Shown: piece by piece, positions 24,444 through 37,600 of the stretch
Layout: each line of letters opens with the position of its first letter
Numbering within the stretch: the first letter of the stretch is position 1
Source: Siniperca chuatsi
Lineage: Eukaryota; Chordata; Actinopteri; Centrarchiformes; Sinipercidae
Length of the DNA stretch: 64,000 bases
NCBI RefSeq assembly: GCF_020085105.1
Contig: NC_058042.1
Location: forward strand, 21,993,001 to 22,057,000
Direction: 5' to 3'
Program-made: the position numbers and the translations under genes
The notes under the pieces: generated by a model
The model's input: only the letters and a program-made list of their open reading frames with translations
Database searches by the model: none
What the model was told of the DNA's origin: nothing

Positions 24444-25696
24444 TCAGGCGCTGGTGCCATCGTTCTCAGCAGTTTGGCTGTCACTCGCCGTTGTTCCGTG
24501 GGTAATGAGGGTAGGTGGGGCCTCGGATACGTCTCGCTGGCTGCCGTGCCTTGAGTGGCTGTCTATCTGATGGAGGCTGCTGTGAGTGGAGAGCGGGTGA
24601 TCGAGATGTGGCATGCTGCCATGGAAACTGTGCTTCTCGGTACCTCGGTAAACCATAGTATCACTCCTGAGAGGAGGAAGAGGAAGACATAAGACAGAGA
24701 GGAGAGGCAAAGGAGAGAAAGACTTAGTTTCATCTAATTCACAACTTTTGACAGAGAAGTCATGGATTTCCTGCTCTACCTGTCGTCACGAGTGCGGCGC
24801 AGGCTGCCGTGGTAGCTGGCCTTGCTGTGGACGCTGCTGGCCTTACTCCTGGTGGAGGTGGGGTGGCCGTGGTGAGTTCTGACTGGTTCGTCGAGGTCGT
24901 CCAGAACAGCCAAGTGGGTGGAAGAGGCATGGGTAGAGGTGCCCTACAGGAGGATGAGAGTTCATATTAGAAGGTGTTCAGGTAAACTGATGATTTAATG
25001 TGCTTGTACTACTACCTGTTAAGAGTTCTGTTACCTAACCCAGGCCGTCTTGTTGCATACAGCTCTGGAACCGGGTTAGGTTTTGATTTTGATAGTTTCA
25101 AATGTAATTTAGTGAAAAATTTATTTCTCTTTCTGACTGTGGCAATCATCTGCGTCCACGCGTGTCATGTGTTGAAAGTAGATGCCCGATGCCCAATGCC
25201 CAAGAGTGTAGACAATTTAGCCTGGTGAGCTAATGGACAGTAATGGATGAAATAAAGCAACAATATAGCTTCTGGTCTCAAGTCGGTCTAAAATTAGACA
25301 GTCAGGTTGGGTCTTAAAAACGCAGGTACGGGCCTAGTTCTGGTTTCAGTTTTTGGCATGCACAGACTTCTAGTTCCATTGACCTTTCAATCCATACAGG
25401 ATTCACACAGGTTTCGTGTGTTTTTATCTTAAATGATACTTCAACTATTACTGTCTACTGGAGCTACTACTAAATAGTACTACAAGAACTACAACTACTG
25501 ATACTACTCCTGCTTATCCTGTTGCTTCTACAACTAGTACTACAATAATTACTTTTGATACTGGTGTGTTTGCAGTCTTACCTGAGTGGACGTTCCTCTG
25601 GACTTCCTGATGATGGGGGTGTTGGGTTCACGCAGCAGAGACTGGGCAAAGTCTGGCTGCTCCTGCAGCACCTGACGAGACTCATTCACCCCACTG
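24444..25696 (-). other. fzd3: fzd3 cytoplasmic tail exons
   Basis: Exons 25696-25582, 24943-24780 and 24666-24444 encode [52 protein letters not shown] and a His/Ser-rich end finishing NDGTSA. Human FZD3 has the same order of motifs by recall. A split Arg codon AG|G joins the last two exons. The first tail exon has a CAGCAG tandem acceptor at 25699-25694. Confidence 0.88.
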
Positions 25697-28600
25697 CTGC
25701 AGAGAGTAGAGGGTGAGGGAGGGCAGGGGTGAGAGGTTTACAAATGGGAGACAAGGGGAAGGTGCAGGGGAAATAGTTAACAGGGGGGCAGATCCCGAAA
25801 GAGCAGATAGAGGGAGGGGAGGGCAGAGGGGAATAGGAAGACATTTGGGATGTGGTAAGCACAGAAGTGGAAGAGGAAGTGGGTTAGGAGAGAGATGAAG
25901 AGAGGGAGGAGACATGGGGAAAGCAGGGAGAGAAATGGAGAGGTGCCGAGTGGAGGGTTAGAGGAGAAGAGGGACAGAGGGATGCAAGGAGGAGTGCAAA
26001 GTGAAAGGAAAGATGGGGAAGTGAGGGAGACGCAGAGCAGAGGAGAAGCAGTAGAACAGAAGAGAAGGAGAGGGTTAATGTGTTATTGAGGGTGAGATGA
26101 CACAGGTGCAGAGGATACCCTTGTGTCACCATGGAGACAAATACTGCGAGTAAATGTGTGCAAGTGTGTGTTTCTTAGTGTACTATGAGTAGTGATTCTG
26201 AATGTACATACGTACATATGGAAAATAAAATTTAAGATGCAAAATCATTATCTAATAGCATAATCAGACATGCAGTACACATGCTCTCACAAACTTGTTT
26301 TAATTCTGTCCTTAAAATCTGGCCTAATAAGCATTCACACAAAAGTATACAAGGAAGGGGAGAGGCAGGACTAAAAACAAATAAAAATCATCCAATCTCT
26401 CTTACTCTTTGCGTCGGCGTCCATGCAGGAAACTGGCCCATTCAAAACAGGTCTTCTTGCTGCCCACCCAGAAAACAGAGGGGATCCCCACCACCAACAT
26501 CATCAGATATTTAATTAGGAACAAAACCATGACTGGCCGGCTGGTCTTCTCCACCTAATCAGAGAAACAGAAATATTTTTATTTAATTTATTTTTGTTGG
26601 CCTTTTTTATTTGATAGTGCAGCTGAAGATAGACAGGAAAGGGGGAGAGAGAGTTGATGACATGCAGCAAAGGGTGGAAATATTAAATATTAATTCCACA
26701 ATCATCCAATCAAGACAACAGAGGGTGTTGAAAATACAGCCTGAAATGTATGAGAGCGAGAAGAAGAGAAAAGCTTTTCTTATTTTTCAGAACAGTATGG
26801 CAGTGCAGGACAAATATTTCCTCAACAATAACACAGTAAATAATAACAGAAATATAAAATGCCTAGGATGCCACTGAAACGACTTGCACATTAAGTGGAC
26901 CAAAGGTATCCAGCACTGACAAGTGTTTTTAGCCCAGTCAGTCTGAATGATGGAAGAGGGGAGAAACCCAGCTGCTTCAGCAGCTGAACTGCAGTTGGGA
27001 TGTGCAGCAACTGCTTTCTCCTCAGATGTGGTCTTGAACTTTGTTGCAGGATACAGTTTCTTCCACCAGAGGGCAGTAGTTTACAGCAGTTGTGGAGGTT
27101 GAGAGGTATCTTGGTAAATAATAAGTATAGTTGATTTAAAATTACACTAATTTTATAGAATCCATATCCCCAAATTTTCTCCTAACTGTTGATGTTTTGA
27201 AACATCTAAGCGCTAAGAACTGCTTTGAGTTTCAAGACAAACAGAGTGCAAACTCAGGGAGTTTGTAAAGTATATTTAAATGTGAGGTATACAGTAGTTC
27301 ACCCCAAAGTCATGATTTTATCTTTCTGAAAGATAAAACTGAGGAACCATCAAGCACACAGCAACTGCCATGTTAACAACATACTGCTGAGTTAATAGAG
27401 TGATGTTTAGGCAGCACCAAAACAAGCATAAAAATATATTAAAAGTAAAAACAAATCATTACACTGTAAATTCACAAGTAGAATAATTTGCTCATTATAT
27501 CACAGACAGTGGCTCTCACACTGTCAGGGTGCTGTGGGGTGTACTGTATGAAAAATACACAAATATGGGCATTTTATGTTTTGTTTGCTCAGTTGAGTTT
27601 TGACTGACATGGAAGTGGATAATAAGTGGATAATGACTGAATTTCCATGTTTGGAAGGACATGTTTTTAAATGTGTGGTTGGAACGTTTAATTCAAGCAA
27701 AATCAGAGAATCAGTGTGGTTACACGATTACAGAGAGACAATATCAACTGTCACATTTTTTGTAGTTACATGTACGACTACGGGTGGCCTTTTAAGATTG
27801 AGGACACAAAGTGTAGTGGTTACAGACTTGGTATAGCACTTAAAGAATTTATATCTGTACAATCAACTTTCCCATTAAGATTATATCCTGGTTAAGATGC
27901 TATTCACACAGCATTTTAACACTCACACCATCTCCTGAGACAACTCCTAGGGGAGGAGGACTTTTAGAAAGCTTAGGTGCTTCTTGTTTTTGAAAGAACC
28001 AGGGGCCAGAAGAATGGGTATGTATTAATTAGCTTTAGTCTGTCTCACCCAGGCTGAGATTAAATGTCTCAGATTTAGGTCCTGAGATAAAACAAGAAGC
28101 CCTGAGCCTTCAGTAAATTACCACCCATGCACACACACAAAATAAAGTCACTTGAACTTGAACAATGCCCACAGAATATTCAATTATCCAAAAACATGCA
28201 ATCGTACCCTCTTACACACGCAAACCCCACTAGGGTTAAGATCACATAACACATAGCAATATTGAAATTCCAGAGCTACAACAGGTCATAAAGGGGGTCT
28301 CTCTTCATGAGTTCTCTCACACACACAGCTACAGACACATGCATGCACACATACACTAACAAGTAACATAAGCACTTGCACCTGCCTCCACCCCCCTCTC
28401 ATATAGTCTGTCAGTCACAAATTAGCTGACACTTTTCTATCATAAAACCACTGTAACAGCACTCAGCTTTAATAATCATGAAAAATGGAAACATAAACGC
28501 CTGAAGTAAAGGTTTTGATATCTTATGATTTAAATGAGAAACTGATAAAAAGCTTCCGTTGCCTTGTGTGTATATGCATGGGACAGAAAGCAGTGGAGTG

Positions 28601-31600
28601 TGTCTGCATTGTGCACATTTGGTTATTAATTTAGCACCAGACTGTATAAAACACCACTCTACATAACCGCTACAAAGACGTTATAGAGTACAGGCAGCAG
28701 AGCATGACTGAGCAAGCCCTGAGAGAGCAGAGGGGTAGAACGGGGAGACTGAAAGAAAGAAATAAGTGTGTGAGAACCAGCAGAGAGAGTGAAAGAGACG
28801 GAGAAACGGAGTGTAACACCGAGATGGTAGCTTTGTGTGGAGTTGGTCTTAAGAGCTGTATTAGCTGAGCTAATGATGCATACTGCGCTCTGCCCCCTTC
28901 CCTTTACAAATACCTACTCACTCAGCCACACACATGTGCAACTACCAGCCCTCTCACTCACTCACTCACTCACTCAAACAAGCATGCACATACACACAGA
29001 GTCTCTGCTGATTAAAGGGTTATTTCAGTTTAGTACAATTTTGGTCTAATGGTAATAATAGCACTGTATTCAAGTCGACTGTTGAGATTAGGGACATTGT
29101 AATAATAAGTCAGACGGGGCAAGAACAAGAAGTGATAATGCAGGTTGTAAACTATTCCATAGGTTAGTCAAACTTATTTCATGTTTTTTGCCCTTTCGAC
29201 TTTGCGGTAGCAATGCTATCTTGTTTCCAAATCTCAGCAAATACTTTAGTGAATACATTGTTATCATAAAACTTACAGAAATGATGGCCAAAGCTACAAA
29301 AATGTTGTAAAAGTTGTAAAATAAAAAGCGGAATTATCCTTTAAAAAACTGGCACCCATTCTTGAGTATGTGTGTACCTCTATGGAATCCTTTCAATGGA
29401 GAAGCATCTTGTGCCCTCATTGATCGTGGTATGTTTACTACTCTTACACACAAATAAACACACACCTGTCCTCTCTAATAAACATACAAGGTATCCCAGT
29501 GACTTAATGAGAAGAGGAAAACACAGTGGGCAACTCTGTACTTCACCCCAGCTAACGTTGGCAGTGTGGCAACACACACTGTGTGAGTGAGTGAGTGAGT
29601 GAGATACAGAGAGTGTTGTGATAAGAATACAGCTGGATATCTTGACAAGAGTGTGTCTGTGTATTTGTTTTCAATGTCCAGCTGAGTTGACAGGCAGATC
29701 CTGAGAAGCCATCTGTTTTCAGACAGAAGGTAGAAGAATAGTTTTGATGAGCTACTCAACAGGCGTATTTATCTGGTGATATCCGGGAAATTTACAAGAT
29801 GATCTAAATATACAGTTACAGTACAACTGATCACAACTTTTAAAGTTACTTATATTTGCACTGTGTTAACATGCAGATAATCTGGTGGTGTCTTTTCTGA
29901 TCCTTCAGTCTTGCTTTAGACCTACCCCAGCAAGCTTTCCTCCACAAAAAGTCTTTACAAATGAAATACATCCCTATTAACCAGTGACACATACTTTATC
30001 TTGCAAGCATAGCAACATTACATGGCCTCACACATTTTCTCACTTGCCTCTCTCTCTACCTTGTATGGACAGGGGATGTGATAGCGCCTGCAGTTCTCCT
30101 CCATCCACGTTGTCTCCCAAATGCTCCGGTAGGTGTGTTCGTACAGGTAGCACCCAATCACAGTCAACAAGGGGACCAGATAGAGCACAGAGAACACTCC
30201 CATTCGGATCATGAACTTGACTAGTTTGGTCTGGTTCTCCTTCTCCAGAGGGATCTCCATGCGCACCCGGTTCAGAGCCACAATGCCCACTAACAGGAGA
30301 GAGACACCCACCTGAAGACAGGAAGATGAATGAGAAGTTAGACTCAATGACAAGTACACAAAATTAAAATGACAGATTGTTTTTTTAAAGAGCTGAATGA
30401 CTGACAGCCACACAGGCCAAAATACTGTCAACCATCCACCAATCCATTTACTAATCTATCCATGTCTCCATAACTCCAGCATACAATCCACTCTTGTATC
30501 ATTGCATCCACCCACCCATTAATCTGTTCACCCATTCATCCATCCTACTCCAACTCTTTCATCCGCCCACCTACTCATTTATCTTCTGACTGTACTCACC
30601 GCCACGTTGAGGCAGAGCGGTGCCAGAACAAACCACCTCAGGGCATCTATGTCATACAGCCCTATGAAACACACTCCACTGATCCCATCTCCTTCAATTT
30701 TGTTCAGGGCCAACAGGGTGACAGTCAGGACCCCTGGGAGCCCCCAGGCAACAGCGTGGAAGAGGAGGGCTTTCTTCTCAATGGCCTCGCTGCCCCATTT
30801 AGGTACAGCGGCCAGGAACCAAGTGATTGTCAGTATGACCCACCACACGCTGCCAGCCATGGTGAAGAAATACAGGACCATGAAGAACAGGGTGCATACC
30901 TGAGAGAGAGTGGGAGCAATAACTTTTGATCAGTCATGTGGGAGAAGTCATCAGATCGCTAACTAGAGAATTTATGATTAATTAAACTTAATTAATAAAG
31001 TTTATCATCTAATAAGCTTTTTACTGGAGTTAATAAAACCTACATTTTGAGTAGAATGTTTCAAATTGCTACTTAAAAATCACTATCAAATTCATTATGA
31101 TATGTGAGAATAAATGGCTGACTGGTTTTATTCACAGTATCTACAAATAAAAAATAAAACACTGAGGAAAGCTTATAATGTAAATGGATACAATTTTCAT
31201 CATACAACAAACAGGCCTTTCCCTAAAAGGCAAATGATGTGTGATGTTATTGTGGTGATACCAGATGGAAACTAACTAAAGCTCTCACCTTGTTGTGTGA
31301 TCCCTGTGTTATGGTTGAAGCTCTGAACTGGGCAGGACTGACTGCGTTGCACGCTACTCTGCCTTCCAACAGGAACCCCAGAAAGAAAACCAGCGACACC
31401 ATGACATAACACACAGCATAGAAGATTATTGGTCGCTCAGGGTATCGAAACCTAATGAGGTAAAAAACACAACAACAAAAGAAAGCAAGATAAAATAACA
31501 ATGAACACATTTTCTTTCCACTTTCTTGTGCTTCCACTTAAATTTGTACAATTATTTTACAAGTCATATTTCTTTTAATTGTACATTCTGTTTTCTTCTT

Positions 31601-34600
31601 GGTCCTTCTTGAGTTTTGGAAGTGATCGTACTCAATAAGTTGATAGATAGATATCATACAACATTCAGCCATTCAAACCTGGTAACATCAATGAGAAACG
31701 TCAGGAAGGTGAAGAGCGTTGCGGACAGACACACAATGGAAACGACTCCTATGAAGTAGCGGGTGAAGGTCAGCTCCTGCTGGTTGAAGAACATTGAGGG
31801 GCACGGGGCAGAACAGTCCTTCCTGCCCATGAATGTGTAACCCAGGTCTGGGTCGACCTTGAGCTCTCTGGGGCACCAGAAACCGTAGTCTCTCTGGACA
31901 GTCATGGATGACTTGTCAGTGGGGTCAGAGCCTGTTAGCAGGTCCTCTTGACGAGGATAGGGCTCATCACAGTCTGGGAACCTAGGAAAAAATATTACAA
32001 AGTCAGATCATGTAGTTTAATAGACAGATTATACATCACCAGATATGAGGAAGACAGCTGAACTGAGAGAACAAAAAAGTGAGCTAGAAAAGATCGGAAG
32101 GGAGCTCTGCGGTGTCGAGGAAGAAGAAACTAGGGGTGACAGTCAAAAGAAGTAAGAATAGTGGCAGATGCTGAGGTTTAGAGTTAGGTTGGTTTGATGT
32201 GGGGTTTAAGTTGGAATGGAAGCACAAGAACAGTGCAGACTTGAGATATGCTAATGTCCTGGGTAAATATACATTATATATATGCAAAATAAAACAACAA
32301 GAATAACATTACCAGCTGTATTATCTCAGATGCTTCAATACCTTGTTTGAGATGACATTGTTTATATTTTCCAAGTACTGAGTTGATTTAAAATGTAATA
32401 CACACATACACACCTGCTACACTCCATGTCATCTGGCCAGGCTACTCCAAATATCTCCATGATTTTGTGGCACTCATCCTTGGCCCGGTGGCAGAGGGAT
32501 CGACATGGCATGGACACCTGGCCGTAGACAGTACACACCGGGGCGTACAGGGCACATAGGAACATCCTCAGGTCTGCGCTGCACACTAGGTTTACCATGG
32601 GATGAAAAGGCTGCGGAGGAGACGGAGGAGGAGAGAAATGTGGAGCCAGAGTTTTTAAATTTATGTTTGAACCTGTCACAACACCTACACATTTCATCTT
32701 TCTAATGTTATATCACAATATGGGTGCACTAGCTTGACAATGTTGTTATTAAATCTGTCATGCATGTGGGAAGGAGTGTGCATGATGCACACAAACACAC
32801 ACACACACACACACGCTCAGGAAAAAGTGAACTGCAATCAGTGGCACATATGAGAAGGGTCATATTTAACCTGAAATAGCCATCAAAGAGGATGGAGGGA
32901 GTGCCAGAGGGAGGACAAATCTGTCCTTACTCCTCTGCTGCAACTTATACTACTCAGTATTCCATCAATATTTAGAAGCTCATGAAATATGTATAGCAGC
33001 AATCATATTACCAAACATCCCTTTGAAGTAGGGGACAGCAAAGACAGACCTCTGAAGGTTGAGCCATGTGTCAATACACTGAACAAACAGCATGCCTGTC
33101 CACTCTAAAGATTATAGATTCTGTTCCCTGTAGTGGTAGTCTAAAGGTTAAAGAGTCAGGCGTGTGACCTTCAGGCTGCTGGTTCAAATCCACAGAATGA
33201 TTGGAAAAATGTGAGTGATGGAAAGGACAAGCACCCTTTGTAATTCCTTTAAAAAATACTGCTGACATATCTCTCAACAGATACTCTAAGTGGGGATTCT
33301 GTGTGAGCTCATTTATCTTTTATTCTATATTTTATTTAAAAAACAGAGGCAACGATCAATTGTCAGAGGCACTCAAGCAGTGTGGCCAGTACTGCAACAC
33401 CTCTTTTCTGTTAATGAAGTTTAGCTGGTGGCTACTTCTGCCCATGCTGACAGGTGAATTATTCATCAATTTGTTCCAAAGAAAAACCTGGTGGCCCATA
33501 GAAATTAAATTAGGACTTCAATACTGAAAACGTACAGTACGACATTTGAAAATACAGTATGTCCTGAGATTTGTGAATGTGTACACAGATTTAAAACAGT
33601 GTGAGTAGCTCACTACAATGTTTTAATAAGAATAAGTACCAACAGACAGAGACTTAAAGTCTTACTTTTAATTTGGAGTATTATAAGTGAACTGCTCAGA
33701 CTCACAGCTTAAACAAACATTTGCATCACTTTCTGCTTTTCTGCAATATGCACACCCAATATATTCAACATTTTACTGATGTGCTCATACATCAGCCACT
33801 GCCAGCAACATTATGTGCACTGTGTGCTGTGAGGGTTATGAGTGCAAAGTGACCTGCATCTATTCAGCTATTTAATAGTTCATATCATCTGGCTGCACTA
33901 AAGCTCGAGTTTTCAATGCAGCTTTTACAGAGATAACAGAGAAATCAGAGCAGAACCATGACAGCAATGAATAGAGACTAGAGAAATGAAACAGAACACT
34001 GCACCAGTGTGTGTTTGTGTGTGTGTGTATATAAAATATGTGTACATGTGACACAAAACAGTGTACTTACATTGATTACTTGCTGCAAAAGCTACAGTAT
34101 ATGCTTATAGATTGTATAAGTGCATTTATGCAAATGCCCATGCATCAGTGAATGTGTGTGTGTTTAATGCATGTTTTTGTGTGGACTCAGGCTTTGTGAG
34201 TATGTTTTGATCGTTCTCAATTGCTGTGTTCTAGATCTGCACATTGGAGGGATGTTTCACCAGTAAATGGGTGCAGCGGAGCATGAGCTGTGTGACATAG
34301 TTTTGAGCATTGCCCAGAAACACATGTAAGCACGCACGCACACGCACACACACACACTCACTCAGCTTCATTCAATAATTCACACATTTTACAACCCATG
34401 TTTTTCTTCCTAGTTTATGAACACACAAGCTTCACTGTATAGGGAATCTGGGCACATGGGCTTTCACTGTGGACTAAACCTCATAGTTAAGTAGACAGGC
34501 AATTAAATATGTTATGTGTAGACGGGATAGTAAATGAATGAGCTGTATTCCTAAAATAACTTAACTGTTTAATAACTTCATTAAACATTCAGCTCTCATT

Positions 34601-37600
34601 TTGAAAAAAAGGAGAGTTAGTTATTGGTTAATCTCTAAGTGCAGGAGAAGATGATATTTCACAGTTCAGATGTAATTCCGCTTGCCCTGCAATTGAACCA
34701 CAACATTCTGAATATATAATTATGTTTGGCTGTTAAATACTGACTCATGAGCACTATCCTGTAATATACAGTGAAGAAATGGCGGGAAAGTGGTGCTGCT
34801 TTCTTAACAACTTTCACTGATATGCCTTAGTAGCCAATTGTACAGGACTGTGCCTGATTATAGGGCTGATCATATTTGAACATCCTGATGGCCAGGCCAA
34901 ATGCTAACCAATCCTATCAAATACATGTTTCATATTTATACCTGAAACGATGGGGTGTGTAGGGATCTAACATTCAGTAAAGAGTGGAGAACACCAGAAG
35001 CCAATGAAATCCCAGATTTTAGTCATGCTTTTTATGAATAGTAATGCAAACCAGTTAAAGCCCTGTGAAATGTGAGGCAAAAAAAACTTACTTGCCCAGC
35101 TACAATTACTATTAAATTTTTCTGAGGAAGCCTCCTCTGTGCCAGCTCTCAGTGAGATGCCCACAGTGACAGTACCTCTATAGTCTCAGCTTGCACAAAT
35201 ATAGTTGTTGTCTTTTTGTTTATTTTGAGTGGCTATTAATGCATGTTACATATACACTCAGCGGTCAAGTCTAATGCAATCCAATACCACTGTTCTGCAA
35301 TAAAGTCTACTTTTATGATGCCTATAATCCGTTTTTTTGGGACACTTTCATAGAGGTGTTAATTAATTGATATGTTTTAGCACTGAGGTCATAGTTAGTG
35401 GTAGTGATGTACTGAACTGCATTATATTGAGAGGTGTTTCGAATACCCTGCACCCCCTCATATATGTCAATGGGAATGACAAAAATTAGAAACACCTCCC
35501 AATATAATGTAGTCCAGAACAACACCACCTTTAATTGAATTTACACATTTGCAACAATGTCACCAAAAATTGAATATTACAAACTTTGTGAATGTAGACT
35601 TTATGGCAGAGCTGAGTTATTGAATTGCAGTGTCTGCAGTGGCTACCATTACATTACAGGTACTGATGTCAGTTATATGTGACATTGTCTCAGTTACATC
35701 TATGTGTGAAACACTCCATCCTAGACTTGATAGTGTAGCATGAGCAAAATTAAGAGACAACACTATCAATGAAATCTGTTATCATGTTTCCAATGCAAAG
35801 AGTATTTAACATCAATTAGGATCTGAAAGTCTTCTGTTTGTCCTCAACAAAAACTGACATGGGCATCACTCTGAAAAATGATCTCTCTGTCCCTGTCCGT
35901 CCACCTCTCTCACTCATACTTCTGGTATGAGCCTGAGGCAACTCTTAACCGAGTGGTAGTTGCTTTCTGCATGAGTGTGTCTCACTGCCCAGCAGAATGG
36001 GGCCTTTCTTCATGTCTACTCATACTAACTCTACAGCAAATATGTGCGTGACTCCCATTTTGTGTGTCCCCATTCTGCCCATTTATCCCGAGCATGTTGG
36101 GTTACGCGTGTGTATATGTGTGTGTGTTTCATTGCGCTTATATTCTGTGTATGTCCCAGTTGTTGTGTTTTCCAGTGTGTGAGTGTGCAAGGCTTGTGTG
36201 CGTGCACAAGTCGACGCATGTGTGCAGATATCTGTGTGCAATTATTCTGACGGACAGGGCAATTGCCCCCCATCTCCCACCACAAAGAGAATATTGATAT
36301 TAAGTGGCCTAACTGTGCCACCCAAAGAGAGAGGAGGGGGGTGGCAATCAGCTTTCCATGGAGGACAACTAGAGTGAATTGTCTGGCATTTTGTAGTTAG
36401 TTGTGATGGAAGAGCAGGGAAAGGAAAGTGGAAAAGCACACAAAACCTGGCCTGAGGGTGCAGACTGTTACTAAAAGATGGAAAGATGTAGAAGAAGGAT
36501 ATAAGGATGGGGATAAGAGGATACAAGGGAAAGAGGAAATGTAGTGCATCAGCTTCCCACAATAGATCTCTCTCTCCCTGCTTGTGTATCTCCTTCCTTC
36601 AATGTATAGTGGACTGAATACACCTACAAGTACACACTAGATCTGTGTCTTGAAAGCTCTGCAAATCTATCTCAACAAACACGAAACCAACCAGGTCCAC
36701 AGTGCACGGTGAAGCTACAGTATACATGGGCTTAGCCATTATGTATGACCAAATGGAACCTCTTTATTTGTTGTGTTTTACTGGGATATAACAGATCAAC
36801 AAGGTAGCTGTAGTTCATTTGAGCTTGGCTTGCATAAATCATACAAATTTACAAAACACTGCTATGAATGAACAACTTAATTTGCTGAGAAATATATAAT
36901 TCCCCACATGCAAAACATAATTTCTGTACCAGCTTGCGAACCCACATGATATTACAGAGGTGCAGTCTGCAGCTGTGTGGGAAAAATATTGTGGTTCTTC
37001 ACAAGTGTTTTTTTTACTTTGGCTTTACATCCCCACACATTACAAAATTTTCCAGCTACAAAATTACTGACTAAACTTTACAGTAAACAAGTTGCTCTCA
37101 TTGTGAAGACAGACTGGTCATGGAGAGTGAAAATGGCAACAAAATGCAAAGGGGCATCTGACAACATGGCCAACAAATTGACATGCACAGTTAACATGCT
37201 AAATGTGAGCATGGCTACAGCTGTGCACAGCCCCTGACTGGAAACTCTGTCGAGGTTGGTCTCAAAGTAACGATGCCTTTGTGCTGTCGTCGGCACTGCT
37301 GCCTTCAAGCACAAGCCATTGTGGTGGACTACACTTACTCTGTTAAACTAAAACTTGGGTCAAAACTACGTGAGCAAAATTCAAAACTAAAAAGTATAAT
37401 GAATAAAATGTAGCTGAACTAAACCTTCATAATGCAGAACATAAAATATGCAATTGTCAAAGGTCATCATGCAAACCACATGCTACCAAAACATCATGCA
37501 ATGCTCCAACTTGACGTCTCCCCCAGATAGCTTTAAAATGGTATGAATGGTGGCTTGACCTCAGCCATTTGGCAACTATATTAGTGAGAACCATTTCAGA

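Larger units (their letters stand above)
26555..30059 (-). other. fzd3: 3.5-kb fzd3 intron before the KTxxxW exon
   Basis: Contains a SINE-family fragment at 26590-26678 and tetranucleotide arrays at 28953-28976 and 29583-29604. Otherwise it is AT-rich sequence with no coding signal on either strand. Confidence 0.6.
26406..31451 (-). other. fzd3: fzd3 seven-transmembrane core with KTxxxW motif
   Basis: Exon 31981-31679 ends with helix 1 ([15 protein letters not shown]). Exons 31451-31289, 30899-30600, 30311-30060 and 26554-26406 carry the remaining helices, including [21 protein letters not shown] and [24 protein letters not shown] (residues 543-548, exon 26554-26406) is the Dishevelled-binding KTxxxW motif right after helix 7. 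Nothing essential is missing. Confidence 0.92.

Noticed and set aside
33128-33200. Possible tRNA gene with perfect B box
   Set aside because: A and B boxes are present, but the sequence does not close an acceptor stem and continues into a SINE-like body.
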